A stretch of DNA of 64,000 nt from Bacillus sp. ISL-45 (GTDB lineage Bacteria > Bacillota > Bacilli > Bacillales > Cytobacillaceae): positions 124,001 through 188,000 of the forward strand of contig NZ_JAGGQQ010000008.1 in NCBI RefSeq assembly GCF_018613195.1. Reading direction: 5' to 3'. Each line of letters opens with the position of its first letter. Position 1 is the first letter of the stretch. Shown in pieces: positions 43,665 to 53,411 of the stretch. A program made the position numbers and the translations under genes. Below the pieces are notes generated by a model that was not told where the DNA came from, did no database searches, and saw nothing but the letters and a program-made list of their open reading frames with translations.

Positions 43665-44192
43665 ATGCTAAAGAAATTAAGAGTAGATATAGATCGAATG
43701 TATAGTGGAAAGTTTAGCCGTCTAAGTATATTTAAAATGGTTTTTACACATTCAAACCTACAGTGTTTAATATTATTTAGGATACAAGAGTCGTTATTTC
43801 AAAAAAAGATTCCTTTGCTTCCAAGTATAATAAAATTTTTAAATCAGCTTTTGACAGGTGCTGAAATAGGACTCCCAGTAAGTATAGGTAAAGGCTTAGT
43901 GATTCGTCATTCCAATGGTATAGTTTTAGGAAATGGAGTTAAAATAGGAGAAGATTGCACATTATTGCACCAAATTACTCTAGGTGAGAAGTACGGTGAT
44001 GGTAAAGATAGTAAACATCTATATCCTAATATTGGAGACCGTGTAGTCATAAGTTGTGGGGCTAAAATATTGGGTGGCATTAAAGTTGGTAATGATGTAA
44101 CAATTGGGGCTAATGCAGTGGTTTTAAAAGACGTAAAAGCTAATTGTATAGCTGTAGGAATACCAGCAAAAATATTAGATAAGAAGGACTAG
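43665..44192 (+). CDS. serine-acetyltransferase-like O-acetyltransferase (hexapeptide repeat)
   Basis: 175 residues from ATG 43665; an upstream in-frame GTG at 43653 has no good SD. The N-terminal helical part is shorter than in CysE. A left-handed beta-helix follows, with imperfect hexapeptides (GLPVSIGKGLVIRHSNG, IVLGNGVKIGEDCTLL, GGIKVGNDVTIGANAVVLKD); the His in RHSNG is the usual catalytic residue. Within a polysaccharide operon this family acetylates a sugar of the repeat unit rather than serine. The stop codon is inside an intrinsic terminator stem. From this gene on the DNA is clearly more AT-rich. Confidence 0.85.
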   Translation: MLKKLRVDIDRMYSGKFSRLSIFKMVFTHSNLQCLILFRIQESLFQKKIPLLPSIIKFLNQLLTGAEIGLPVSIGKGLVIRHSNGIVLGNGVKIGEDCTLLHQITLGEKYGDGKDSKHLYPNIGDRVVISCGAKILGGIKVGNDVTIGANAVVLKDVKANCIAVGIPAKILDKKD

Positions 44193-44209
44193 GTCTCTAG
44201 TCCTTTTTT
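44184..44209 (+). terminator. perfect intrinsic terminator inside the operon
   Basis: AAGGACTAG/CTAGTCCTT (44184-44192, 44197-44205) with loop GTCT and six T (44204-44209). It overlaps the acetyltransferase stop and precedes the flippase gene. Confidence 0.9.
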
Positions 44210-44232
44210 GAATAAGGATGGCAGTTTGTAAA

Positions 44233-45732
44233 ATGCGCGTTTTTGAAAAGATAAAAGTGTTTAAAAAAAATCGGGATCTTAATAATATTATATTTAGCTT
44301 ACTGGCATATGTAATAATTCCTTTTGGTACGATAATTTCAACCCCTATATTAATAATGTATTTAGGATTAGAAGATTACGGGTACTGGATACTTATTAAT
44401 TCGATTATAGCCATTATGGGGGTTTCTAATTTTGGATTAGGTAACTCTATAATTAAATTTGGATCTAAGTATATAAAATTAAATGAGTCCACTAAATATA
44501 AAGATCTCATCTCAACAACATTATTTATGACATTAGTTATTTCCGTAGCTTTAGTTCTAATTTCTATAGTTATGGACTTATTCTTTGTGGATATCTTAGA
44601 CGAATTTAAAGAAATAAACATATCTTTTACTTTAATAACCGTAATTGTTAGTTTAAAAATAATATCTGGAATTTTTTCATCAATAATAATGTCATATCAA
44701 CGCTATGACCTCACTAACAAGATTAATATTATTGTAAATTTAATTCTAGTTTTTATCTCAACTCTAATAGCTGTATACAGTTCAAAATTAGAATACTTAA
44801 TAACAGTTTTATTGTGTGTTACGATTATCTCCCTAGTTGTACACTATTTCAAAGCTCGACAAATATTGGGAGGAATACAGATTACATTACGGTTTGACAA
44901 AACTGTATTTAAGAGTATATTGAGTTTTGGAGGATTTTCTTGGCTTCAATCTATTATTAGTATAGTTTACAACCAAGTAGATAAAATTATAGTTAGTGTT
45001 ATGTTAGGTCCACAAATGCTGGGGGTATATACTGCTTGCTTACAAATTGCTTTAAAAATTCATGAAATACCGACAGCTGCGGGAGCTTTTTTATTCCCAA
45101 AATTTAGTGAGAGTTTAGAAGAAGGAAGCAGTGCCTATAAAAAGCTGTATATAAATGCCTCTATATTATTATTATTATTTTTATTTATTTTTAGCTTTCC
45201 ACTCTTTATATTCGTGGAAGAAATTTTGGAATTATGGATTGATGAAGAATTTTCTGATAGTTATAGTCAGTTATTGAAAGCTTTAATAGTTTCTATATCT
45301 ACTGGAACTTTATTTGTAATTCCATTTTACTTTTTAAATGGTTTAGGATACGTTAGGTTGAACACCATAGTTAATGGAGCACTCTCAATTGTAAGTGTAA
45401 TAAGTACCATAATATTAATTCCTTATTTAGACATACTAGGAGCAGCGTATGGAAGATTAATGGGATTACCGATAATAATATTTATAATTATTTATATAAT
45501 CGAAAATAAAATATTAAAGGAAGCCATATCTTTAAAGATTTTTTCATTTTTAATAATATTGGAAGCCTTTTTTATTATCCCTATATATATGCTAGAAAGA
45601 TATTTAAACTATAACTCAGTGTATGCCTTTATTAGCATAGTATTTATTATAATTGGAATACATTGTATATATAGTATACCTGTCTTTAAATTAATAAAGA
45701 AGAGGTTTAAGTATGAAACTGAATCTAAATGA
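44233..45732 (+). CDS. Wzx-type polysaccharide flippase
   Basis: 499 residues from ATG 44233 (alternative ATG 44218 lies directly on AAGG, too close). About 12-14 transmembrane segments, MOP-superfamily polysaccharide transporter; the N-terminal IFSLLAYVIIPFGTIISTPI and LGLEDYGYWILINS match the usual YG.W pattern of the family. It should flip undecaprenyl-PP-linked repeat units to the outer face for the polymerase encoded next. It follows an intrinsic terminator with no obvious new promoter, so its expression probably depends on read-through. The polymerase gene starts before its stop (20-base overlap). Confidence 0.87.
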   Translation: MRVFEKIKVFKKNRDLNNIIFSLLAYVIIPFGTIISTPILIMYLGLEDYGYWILINSIIAIMGVSNFGLGNSIIKFGSKYIKLNESTKYKDLISTTLFMTLVISVALVLISIVMDLFFVDILDEFKEINISFTLITVIVSLKIISGIFSSIIMSYQRYDLTNKINIIVNLILVFISTLIAVYSSKLEYLITVLLCVTIISLVVHYFKARQILGGIQITLRFDKTVFKSILSFGGFSWLQSIISIVYNQVDKIIVSVMLGPQMLGVYTACLQIALKIHEIPTAAGAFLFPKFSESLEEGSSAYKKLYINASILLLLFLFIFSFPLFIFVEEILELWIDEEFSDSYSQLLKALIVSISTGTLFVIPFYFLNGLGYVRLNTIVNGALSIVSVISTIILIPYLDILGAAYGRLMGLPIIIFIIIYIIENKILKEAISLKIFSFLIILEAFFIIPIYMLERYLNYNSVYAFISIVFIIIGIHCIYSIPVFKLIKKRFKYETESK

Positions 45733-46930
45733 TACTCAAAACCAAATAGTAGCTTGTTTATTAGTAGCTACTACATTATTTATTAGTCCATCTCTGCTAA
45801 GTCTATCTTATAGTTTTGTAGGAATAATCTTAGCTTTACTTAGTCTCTTTACTTTTATTGTGCTATTTAAGAAACACACAAATATTTTTCCTATAGCATT
45901 AAGTATAATAGTTTTTAATTGTTTATATTGGTTTTTTATTTTAATGCAAACGCTAATTATCTCTGATACAGAATCAGAATATTTGTTACAAACATCAATC
46001 ATTAATCTTACACTACTGATGGTTTACTCTATTTTACTTAGTGATAAAGATTTGAATTATTCCTATTTTAGGAATTTTATTAAATTAATTTACTTATTAT
46101 GCCTTTCATTTGCTATAACATCATTACTATCCCAAGTAATGAACTTTGAAAAGTTAAATTTTATGCAAGTTAACATAGGGTCCTATCATACTGGTGGAAC
46201 TATTTATTTTCCTGTTACAGCGATCTATGGAATCATGCATACTGGTGATTTGGCACTTCCTAAGTTCCAACTATTTTTTAGGGAATCAGGAATTGCCCAA
46301 GCTTTTATAATTTGGAGTATATTTAACTTAAAAAAATTCAACTTAAACAAGAAGAGAATTTATTTTATACTTCACTTTGGATTAATAGGTACATTTTCTA
46401 CCACTGCCATAGCAATTTATTTTGTGACCTTAGCATATTTTTTGATATTAAGAGGGAAAATGAAATTTAAACAAGCATTTTTAAGCTTAGTTATATTATT
46501 TGGCGCTTATTTCGGTGTAATGAATCTACCTTATGTGGGGATACAAGATAAGTTGATCACACATTCAGCTTCAATTGAAGATAGATTAATAAATAATTTA
46601 GACGGTGCAAGGGAATTACTTATAAATCCATTGGGCACAGGTTTTAAGGCTAACGATAATGAAAATGATGGTATTAGTATTATTGCATTATCTAGTAAAA
46701 TTGGGTTAGTTGGTTTAATACTAGTTATTTTAACTTTTTTTGGTCCACTAATGTTTTCGAAAGAAAAGAGAGTATATTTTGGTTCGATTCTACCGATTTT
46801 TCTTACAGCCCTACTAGCCCAGCCTATAGCAGGTGATACAATGATTGGAGTTATATTGCTATCTTTAATTTTTAATAAAGATAATTATTTAAAAGAAGGG
46901 GAACAAAATGAAGAAAATTTTGCTTTATGA
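45713..46930 (+). CDS. Wzy-like polysaccharide polymerase
   Basis: 405 residues, highly hydrophobic with about ten or more membrane segments and no cofactor motif. As in other Wzy proteins, sequence conservation is low; the assignment rests on topology, the long extracytoplasmic loop (about 140-190), the ending (PLGTGFKANDNENDGISIIA then further helices), and its place between wzx and the glycosyltransferases. It would polymerise lipid-linked repeat units outside the membrane. It overlaps wzx upstream and the next glycosyltransferase by 23 bases, so translation is coupled. Strongly AT-rich. Confidence 0.78.
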   Translation: MKLNLNDTQNQIVACLLVATTLFISPSLLSLSYSFVGIILALLSLFTFIVLFKKHTNIFPIALSIIVFNCLYWFFILMQTLIISDTESEYLLQTSIINLTLLMVYSILLSDKDLNYSYFRNFIKLIYLLCLSFAITSLLSQVMNFEKLNFMQVNIGSYHTGGTIYFPVTAIYGIMHTGDLALPKFQLFFRESGIAQAFIIWSIFNLKKFNLNKKRIYFILHFGLIGTFSTTAIAIYFVTLAYFLILRGKMKFKQAFLSLVILFGAYFGVMNLPYVGIQDKLITHSASIEDRLINNLDGARELLINPLGTGFKANDNENDGISIIALSSKIGLVGLILVILTFFGPLMFSKEKRVYFGSILPIFLTALLAQPIAGDTMIGVILLSLIFNKDNYLKEGEQNEENFAL

Positions 46931-48032
46931 TGCATCCAATAGTGGGCATCATTTTTTTTATAACTATACAGTCTTAAAATCCTTAAGACGATATAATGAT
47001 AAATTAGATATCACTTTTGTTTCTCCCGTTACCGAACAAGCTCAAATATCAAAAATCTCTACTTTAAATGTAAAGTTAATTAATAATGCCGAGTATTTCT
47101 ATGCTAAAAATAATAAAGTTATTAGTTTTTTAAGATATGCTAAAATACTAAATTTAATTAGAAAGGAAAAAATTGATATTATTCATTTTCTTTACTTAGA
47201 TAGTGAAATACTGAATATGTTCATATTAAGACGTTTTACCTTGTTTACAAAAGTTATGGGGACTCTTCATTGGTATCCATCAAATACGAAAAAAAGGTAT
47301 ATGATTAGTTCTCTTATTAATAATAAAATTCTCAACACAATAATTGTACATGGTGAATATACAAAAAATAAAATTTTTCGACATTCTAATACCTCAAAGG
47401 TACATTCTATAACATATCCAAACTTTCATGGTAATTCATACGAAATGATAACAAGTAAATATGAAAAAATAAGACTATTAGCATTCGGTGGACTGAGGTT
47501 TGACAAAGGAATTGATTTGCTTATAAAATCCTTGGAAAATGTAAGTCATGATTATGAATTATTAATTGCAGGGCAAGAGGACTATTTTACAAAGAGTGAT
47601 TTAGAGAATTTAATAAAGGAAAGAGGTATAGAAAGTAAGGTAAAAATGGATTTAAGGTATTTATCAGACAAGGAACTTGATGATTACTTTAATAAGTCTG
47701 ACATTGTTGTATTACCATATAGGAGATACTTTTCCGGGCAAAGTGGTCCACTAACAGAGGGTGTTGCTAGAAATAAGATCATCCTAGGTCCAAATACAGG
47801 AGAAGTTGGCTTTACTATTGATAAGTATAATTTAGGTAGAACATTTGTGCCGGAAGATATCGATGATCTAGCAAAAGAAATAAAGTACTTGATAGAGAAT
47901 TTTAGGGAGCAAAAAGAATCTTTATTACCTTATCAAGAAGATTATAAAAAATTACTATCTATTGATACATTTATAAATTCATATATTTCGATTTATAATG
48001 AAACACTTACTAGTTTGGAGGATAAAGAGTGA
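46908..48032 (+). CDS. GT4-family glycosyltransferase
   Basis: 374 residues. GT-B fold: the N-terminal DASNSGHHFFYNYTV loop, then LLAFGGLRFDKGIDLLIKSL opening the donor domain, LIAGQEDYF, and PYRRYFSGQSGPLTEGVARN where the GT4 EX7E region normally lies (only one Glu is evident). SD AAGGGG is inside the polymerase gene. Overlaps the following gene by 4 bases (GTGA). Adds one sugar of the repeat unit; which one is not deducible. Confidence 0.82.
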   Translation: MKKILLYDASNSGHHFFYNYTVLKSLRRYNDKLDITFVSPVTEQAQISKISTLNVKLINNAEYFYAKNNKVISFLRYAKILNLIRKEKIDIIHFLYLDSEILNMFILRRFTLFTKVMGTLHWYPSNTKKRYMISSLINNKILNTIIVHGEYTKNKIFRHSNTSKVHSITYPNFHGNSYEMITSKYEKIRLLAFGGLRFDKGIDLLIKSLENVSHDYELLIAGQEDYFTKSDLENLIKERGIESKVKMDLRYLSDKELDDYFNKSDIVVLPYRRYFSGQSGPLTEGVARNKIILGPNTGEVGFTIDKYNLGRTFVPEDIDDLAKEIKYLIENFREQKESLLPYQEDYKKLLSIDTFINSYISIYNETLTSLEDKE

Positions 48033-48958
48033 ATTTAGCACCAATCATTTTATTTGTTTATAACCGCCCAGATGAAACATATAAGACCATCAAGTTATTA
48101 GAAAAAAATGTTCTGGCAGATCAAAGTCATTTGTTTGTATTTTCAGATGGTCCAAAAACTGAAGGGCAAATTACTAAAGTAAGTAAGGTAAGAGAAATTA
48201 TAGCTAATATAGAGGGGTTTAAACAAGTTACGGTAATAAATTCTGATTCAAATAAAGGTCTCGCTACTTCTGTAATAACAGGAGTTACGTCTGTTATAGA
48301 GAGGTACGGAAAAGTCATTGTTTTAGAGGACGATTTAGAAACCTCCATTTATTTTCTTAAGTTTATGAACCAAGCATTAGATTATTTTCAACATCACCAA
48401 GATATATGGTCTATATCAGGTTATACACCAAATATAGAATTACCTAAAGACTATTATAGCAATATATATAGTATCCCCAGAGCATGCTCTTGGGGATGGG
48501 GAACTTGGAAAGATAGATGGGATAAAAATGATTGGGAATTGGAGAATTATGAACAACTCTTAAATAATAAAGATAAGAGAAAACAATTTAATAAGCCAGG
48601 AAACGACATGAGTTATATGTTAATCGATCAAAAGAAAAAACTAATCGATTCTTGGGCTATTAGATGGTGTTATAGTCAATTTATTAATAATGCATATACA
48701 ATTTATCCGAAGTATTCATTTATTAAAAATACTGGTTTTTCTGGAGAAAGTACACATGGATCATTATCCAAAAAGTATGATGTGCAAATATGTCAAACCT
48801 ATAGTATAGAGTTTGACAAAGTTATTCCTCAAGATAAAGTTATAATGAAATTTGCTGAGTTCTATAATATGACAATTATAAATTATATAGGAAGAATTTT
48901 AAAAACCTTGGGTTTGTATAAAAAAGTAAAAGTAATTATAAAAAAAGTAAGGAAGTAA
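48029..48958 (+). CDS. GT2-like (GT-A fold) glycosyltransferase
   Basis: 309 residues. GT-A fold: start LAPIILFVYNRPDETYKTI, SDGPKTEG (about 33-40), NSDSNKGLATSVITGV, and VIVLEDDLETS with the metal-binding DD (EDDL) near residue 98. A downstream ACSWGWGTWKDRWDKNDWE block is characteristic of a subgroup found in polysaccharide loci (GNT-I-like region). It starts with GTG in a 4-base overlap with the preceding gene. Transfers a sugar to the growing lipid-linked unit; substrate unknown. Confidence 0.83.
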   Translation: MNLAPIILFVYNRPDETYKTIKLLEKNVLADQSHLFVFSDGPKTEGQITKVSKVREIIANIEGFKQVTVINSDSNKGLATSVITGVTSVIERYGKVIVLEDDLETSIYFLKFMNQALDYFQHHQDIWSISGYTPNIELPKDYYSNIYSIPRACSWGWGTWKDRWDKNDWELENYEQLLNNKDKRKQFNKPGNDMSYMLIDQKKKLIDSWAIRWCYSQFINNAYTIYPKYSFIKNTGFSGESTHGSLSKKYDVQICQTYSIEFDKVIPQDKVIMKFAEFYNMTIINYIGRILKTLGLYKKVKVIIKKVRK

Positions 48959-48962
48959 AACT

Positions 48963-50075
48963 ATGAACATTTTTGTGAATGCAACTGCTGCGGATGTAGG
49001 AGGCCTAAAAAGTATAGTAGATCATTTTTTAACCCATATCTCAAAAAGCGAAGAAGAAAATATTTATTATATCTTTGTTAGTAATGATCACTTCAATAAT
49101 TTTAAAAGTGAAAAAATAAAGATAATTAATACAAATTCAAAAAAATGGATTAAAAGGTTGCTTTGGGATTCTTATGGAATGAAAAGGTGGGCTAATAAAA
49201 ATAACATTATTCCTGACCAAATTATTTCCCTACAAAATACGGCTGTTAACTTTAAAAACGTTAATCAAATTATATACCTTCATACACCCATTCCTTTTGT
49301 GGAGTATGAATGGAAAATAACAAAAAAAAACGAAAGGAAACTATGGTTCTACAAAAATATATATCCTTTTTTTATTAAACTTTTTCTGAATAATAATTGT
49401 AGTATAGTTGTACAGGCAAATTGGTTAAAGAAAAGAGTTTCATCAAGAATAAAAGTAAGTGAAAACCGAATTTTCGTTATTAAACCAGATTTTTCATTAA
49501 AACAGGAAGATACAGATATGCTGCTAAATGTTGATTCTAACAGGAGATTCTCAGATCAAATAAGCATGTTTTATCCTGCAATTGATTATGTTTATAAAAA
49601 TCATTTGACTATTCTCAAAGCTCTAAAGAAATTAAAAGATGAAAATATTAGCTTATATCAAAAATTGGTTTTTGTAATTACAGTGGATGAGCAATCTGAT
49701 ACTTATAAATATGCTAAAAAACTTGGTATACATGATGCGGTTAAGTTTCTAGGGAAGGTACCCTTTTCTGAAATAGTAAAAGAATATAAAAGATCTAATT
49801 TTGTTCTTTTTCCGAGCTATATTGAAACTGCAGGTCTTCCACTATTAGAGGCTGCATACTTTAAGAAATTGATTATCTGCTCTGACGAAGTCTATGCAAG
49901 AGAATTAATAGGTGATTATAAGGGAGTTCATTTCACTCCAGCATTAAATGTCGACGAGTGGAAAAGAAAAATAGAACACCATGCAGAAGCAAATATTCCG
50001 TTATATGAATATACAATAGATAAGAGTGCTAATAGTTGGGATCAATTATTAAAATTAGTGAAAAAAGGGGATTAA
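48963..50075 (+). CDS. GT4-family glycosyltransferase
   Basis: 370 residues. GT-B fold: start MNIFVNATAADVGGLKSIVD with the GG acceptor loop, IIYLHTPIPFVEYEW, MFYPAIDYVYKNHLTILKAL at the donor-domain entry, KFLGKVPFSEIVKEYK, and FPSYIETAGLPLLEAAYFKK carrying the EX7E motif (E-TAGLPLL-E). It begins 5 bases after the previous gene. Probably uses a hexose or deoxyhexose nucleotide; not deducible. Confidence 0.87.
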   Translation: MNIFVNATAADVGGLKSIVDHFLTHISKSEEENIYYIFVSNDHFNNFKSEKIKIINTNSKKWIKRLLWDSYGMKRWANKNNIIPDQIISLQNTAVNFKNVNQIIYLHTPIPFVEYEWKITKKNERKLWFYKNIYPFFIKLFLNNNCSIVVQANWLKKRVSSRIKVSENRIFVIKPDFSLKQEDTDMLLNVDSNRRFSDQISMFYPAIDYVYKNHLTILKALKKLKDENISLYQKLVFVITVDEQSDTYKYAKKLGIHDAVKFLGKVPFSEIVKEYKRSNFVLFPSYIETAGLPLLEAAYFKKLIICSDEVYARELIGDYKGVHFTPALNVDEWKRKIEHHAEANIPLYEYTIDKSANSWDQLLKLVKKGD

Positions 50076-50076
50076 T

Positions 50077-50640
50077 TTGAAAATTAACCTAGCAAATTAT
50101 AACCAAAGTAATTATAGTAGGGGGAAAAGTGGATTTTATATCCTATTGTGGTGGATTATGCAAGGAACCTTATTTAGATTTTCGTTCCATAACATGTATG
50201 GATGGAGAAGTTTATTACTTAAACTCTTTGGTGCGAAAATTGGAAAATCGGTGAAAATCAGGCCTTCAGCAAAATTCACTTATCCTTGGAAGGTTTCAAT
50301 TGGTGATCATACTTGGATAGGAGATAATGTTAAACTTTATAGTTTAGATCATATAAATATAGGTAGTCATTGTGTTGTTTCCCAAGAATCCTATTTATGT
50401 ACAGGTAGCCATAAGATTGATGATCCTAATTTTAGTTTAATAACAAAACCAATAGTAATTAAGGATGGGGCTTGGATTGCTAGCGATGTCTTTGTTTATC
50501 CAGGTATAACAATTAATAACATGGCAGTAGTAGCTGCAAGAAGTACTGTAACTAAAGATATACCAGCCAATGAGGTGCATGCTGGCAATCCAGCAAAATA
50601 TGTAAAGAAAAGGTTTAAGGATGAGGAGTTTTATGGCTAA
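50077..50640 (+). CDS. WcaF-like hexapeptide acetyltransferase
   Basis: 187 residues from TTG 50077 (AAAGGGG 6 nt upstream). Left-handed beta-helix acetyltransferase of the WcaF/NodL group: SFHNMYGWRSLLLKLFGAKI, then IGDHTWIGDNVKLYSLDHI, CTGSHKIDDPNF with the catalytic His, IVIKDGAWIASDVFVYPGI and VHAGNPAKYVKKRF at the end. WcaF acetylates a fucose in colanic acid; with GDP-fucose genes in this operon, fucose acetylation is plausible but not shown. Overlaps the next gene by 8 bases. Confidence 0.88.
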   Translation: MKINLANYNQSNYSRGKSGFYILLWWIMQGTLFRFSFHNMYGWRSLLLKLFGAKIGKSVKIRPSAKFTYPWKVSIGDHTWIGDNVKLYSLDHINIGSHCVVSQESYLCTGSHKIDDPNFSLITKPIVIKDGAWIASDVFVYPGITINNMAVVAARSTVTKDIPANEVHAGNPAKYVKKRFKDEEFYG

Positions 50641-51886
50641 AAAAAAGAAAATTACTTTTGTAATCAATTATTTCTATCCAGATTTGGCATCAACTGGTCA
50701 ATTAATGACCGATTTATGTACACACCTCCAAAATGAATTTGAAATTACTGTTATTGCATCTCAACCTGGTTATGCTGGGGAGAAAAACACTAAAAAAAAT
50801 AAAGTTTTTGAAATAGATTATTTGGAAAATATTAAGGTAGTTCGTTTACATCTTCCGGCTGTAGATAAGACATCGAAGATTAGTCGAATGAAATATATAT
50901 TCTCTTATTTTGTTTTAGCTATAATTGCCTTAATTAAAGAGAAAAGAACAAATGTTATCTACACTATATCTCAGCCCCCTATTTTAGGTGGCTTAATAGG
51001 AACAATAGGTAAATTCTTAAAGCGTTCTAAACACATTTATAATATTCAAGATTTCAATCCTGAACAAGCAGCTGCAATTAGTTATACAAGTAAAGAATCA
51101 GTTTTTAAGGTTGCTGTAGCCATAGATAAATTGAATTGTAGTTATGCAGATAACATTATTGTTGTTGGAAATGATATGAGTGAAACCTTAAAGAAAAGAT
51201 TCATTGGGAGAAAAATTCCTAAACATGTAGTTATCAACAATTGGACCGACGAAAAGGAAATAGTACCTATAAGCAAAAGTGATCCTAATGTTAATGGCTT
51301 TCTTAAAGAACATGATTTAGAGAATAAATTTATTATAATGTATTCTGGTAACCTTGGATTATATTATGACCTGGAAAATTTAATAAAGATTACAGAACAT
51401 TTTTATGAAAATCGAGACATAGCTTTTGTTTTTGTCGGAGAAGGTGCAGTAAAAAAGGAAATGCAGGATTTTGTTCAAAAAAATAACGTCCGAAATGTAT
51501 ATTTCCTTCCTTATCAGCCTAAGGAGTTTATAAAATACTCATTGAACGCTGCTGACATTCACTTAGTTGTAAATCAAAAAGGTATAAAAGGTGTTTCGGT
51601 TCCAAGTAAAATCTATGGTGTAATGGCAGCAGGAAAACCCATACTTGGTGTATTGGAAAACGGTAGTGAAGCACAAATGCTTATTGATAATAGCAATTGT
51701 GGCATCGTTCTAGAGCCCCAGGATTATACTGGTATTATAAAAGCTATAGAGTCTTATTATAAAATGGATAGGGAAACGTTACAGCAGAAAGGGTTAAATG
51801 GTAGGAAGTACCTTGAAACGAGTCTAAGAAGGGAAATATCTATTAATAAATATAAAGATGTATTAAAGGAAGTATCGGAATCTTGA
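50633..51886 (+). CDS. GT4 glycosyltransferase (WcaI/WbuB-like)
   Basis: 417 residues from ATG 50633 (GAGGAG 4 nt upstream; an ATG at 50621 sits on AAGG). GT-B fold with the WbuB-type start FVINYFYPDLASTGQLMTDL, VIASQPGYAG, TISQPPILGGLIGTIGK, IYNIQDFNPEQAAAISY, MYSGNLGLYYDLENLI and VSVPSKIYGVMAAGKPILGV. The subgroup includes the L-fucosyltransferase WbuB and WcaI of colanic acid, which suits a fucose-containing polymer. Position directly after the WcaF-like acetyltransferase repeats a colanic-acid-like pairing. Confidence 0.88.
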   Translation: MAKKKKITFVINYFYPDLASTGQLMTDLCTHLQNEFEITVIASQPGYAGEKNTKKNKVFEIDYLENIKVVRLHLPAVDKTSKISRMKYIFSYFVLAIIALIKEKRTNVIYTISQPPILGGLIGTIGKFLKRSKHIYNIQDFNPEQAAAISYTSKESVFKVAVAIDKLNCSYADNIIVVGNDMSETLKKRFIGRKIPKHVVINNWTDEKEIVPISKSDPNVNGFLKEHDLENKFIIMYSGNLGLYYDLENLIKITEHFYENRDIAFVFVGEGAVKKEMQDFVQKNNVRNVYFLPYQPKEFIKYSLNAADIHLVVNQKGIKGVSVPSKIYGVMAAGKPILGVLENGSEAQMLIDNSNCGIVLEPQDYTGIIKAIESYYKMDRETLQQKGLNGRKYLETSLRREISINKYKDVLKEVSES

Positions 51887-51969
51887 TATCAAACGATGTG
51901 AGGGTAAAACAATTTTATTAAGAATTAAAATCATTAGGGCTAAATTAGAATTTTTTTGAGGTGTTAATA

Positions 51970-53358
51970 TTGAAACTAGTATTACTTTCAGGTGGATCGG
52001 GTAAGAGGCTATGGCCACTATCAAATGACACTAGATCAAAGCAATTTTTAAAAGTATTACAAAGTGATAATGAAGAAAAGCAATCGATGGTTCAACGGGT
52101 ATGGGGTCAGTTAAAAACAGTTGGCCTTGCTAATTCATCTGTTATTGCTACATCCAAAATGCAAAGAGATATGATTCATAGTCAGGTAGGAATGGATGTT
52201 CCTCTAATAATAGAGCCAGAACGTCGAGATACCTTTCCGGCTATTGCTTTAGCTTCTGCTTATTTAGCATCTGTTGAAAAAGCACCTTCAGATGAAATTA
52301 TTGTTGTCCTTCCAGTTGATCCGTACGTGGAGGATGGTTTTTTTGAAAAAGTAAAAGAACTAGAGAAGGTATTAATAGAGACCGATGCAGATTTAGCATT
52401 AATAGGAGTTAAGCCGACATATCCTTCATCTAAATATGGATATATTGTTCCTCATAGTGAGTCAAATAGTAATGAATACATTACTGTAAATCATTTTACT
52501 GAGAAACCAAGCGAAGAAAAAGCTCAAACATTGATTGATTTAAATGCTCTTTGGAATTGTGGGGTATTTGCTTTTAAATTAAGCTTTTTAATTAATATTA
52601 TGAATCAAAAAGGCTTGCCAATTGAATATGACGAGCTTGAAATGATGTATAATACGCTTCCTAAGATAAGTTTTGATTATGAAGTAGTGGAAAAGGCTGA
52701 GCATATTGTCGCTATTCCTTATGATGGTTATTGGAAGGACCTCGGTACTTGGAATACCCTTACAGAAGAAATGGCAACATCTCAGTTAGGTAAAGGTGTA
52801 TTAAGTGATGATTCTATTAACACCCATTTGATTAATGAACTTGATATCCCAGTGACTGTACTGGGCGTAAAAGATATAGTTGTTGCAGCTAGCCCTGATG
52901 GAATATTGGTTGCCGATAAAGCATCTAGTCCGAAAATTAAGGATTTAATTAGTGGATTTGAACAGCCACCTATGTATGAGGAACGGATATGGGGTTGGTC
53001 CAGAGTCCTGGATTATGCAAAGTATGATAATGGGGATGAGATGGTAACAAAACGTATATGTATTCATGAAGGAAAGAATTCTAGTTACCATTATCATAAC
53101 TTACGAGATGAAGTATGGACGATAGTGCGTGGCGAAGGTGAATTAGCATTGGATGACCACATTACACGAGTTAAGGCGGGCGATATCATTCATCTTCCAG
53201 CGGGGAAGAAGCATGGAATTAAAGCCTTATCTGAACTAGAATTTATTGAAGTGCAAACAGGCTTCGGAATAAGTGATGAAGATTTCACACGTCTTTATTT
53301 TAAATGGGAAGACGTTATGGCGCATTTTAGTAAATCTAAGGCAAAAGTAATTGTTTAA
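51970..53358 (+). CDS. manC: mannose-1-phosphate guanylyltransferase with C-terminal cupin (ManC type)
   Basis: 462 residues from TTG 51970 (GAGG 8 nt upstream). N-terminal nucleotidyltransferase: LSGGSGKRLWPLSNDTRSKQ (5-24), EPERRDTFPAIALA, VLPVDPYVED, FTEKPSEEKA and LWNCGVFAF. C-terminal mannose-6-phosphate isomerase-like cupin: SSYHYHNLRDEVWTIV and IHLPAGKKHGI, which supply metal-binding His/Glu residues. It makes GDP-mannose, and possibly mannose-6-phosphate, for Gmd and Fcl. The cupin may or may not keep isomerase activity. An intrinsic terminator follows its stop. Confidence 0.92.
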   Translation: MKLVLLSGGSGKRLWPLSNDTRSKQFLKVLQSDNEEKQSMVQRVWGQLKTVGLANSSVIATSKMQRDMIHSQVGMDVPLIIEPERRDTFPAIALASAYLASVEKAPSDEIIVVLPVDPYVEDGFFEKVKELEKVLIETDADLALIGVKPTYPSSKYGYIVPHSESNSNEYITVNHFTEKPSEEKAQTLIDLNALWNCGVFAFKLSFLINIMNQKGLPIEYDELEMMYNTLPKISFDYEVVEKAEHIVAIPYDGYWKDLGTWNTLTEEMATSQLGKGVLSDDSINTHLINELDIPVTVLGVKDIVVAASPDGILVADKASSPKIKDLISGFEQPPMYEERIWGWSRVLDYAKYDNGDEMVTKRICIHEGKNSSYHYHNLRDEVWTIVRGEGELALDDHITRVKAGDIIHLPAGKKHGIKALSELEFIEVQTGFGISDEDFTRLYFKWEDVMAHFSKSKAKVIV

Positions 53359-53365
53359 TTTTTGT

Positions 53366-53394
53366 GGGAAAGGCGATGGCTCTTTCCCTTTTTT
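53366..53394 (+). terminator. intrinsic terminator inside the operon, after manC
   Basis: GGGAAAG/CTTTCCC (53366-53372, 53382-53388) with a 9-base loop and TTTTTT. More operon genes follow, so it is either a partial terminator or is overridden. Confidence 0.85.
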
Positions 53395-53411
53395 ATTGGA
53401 GTCGAAGTGAT

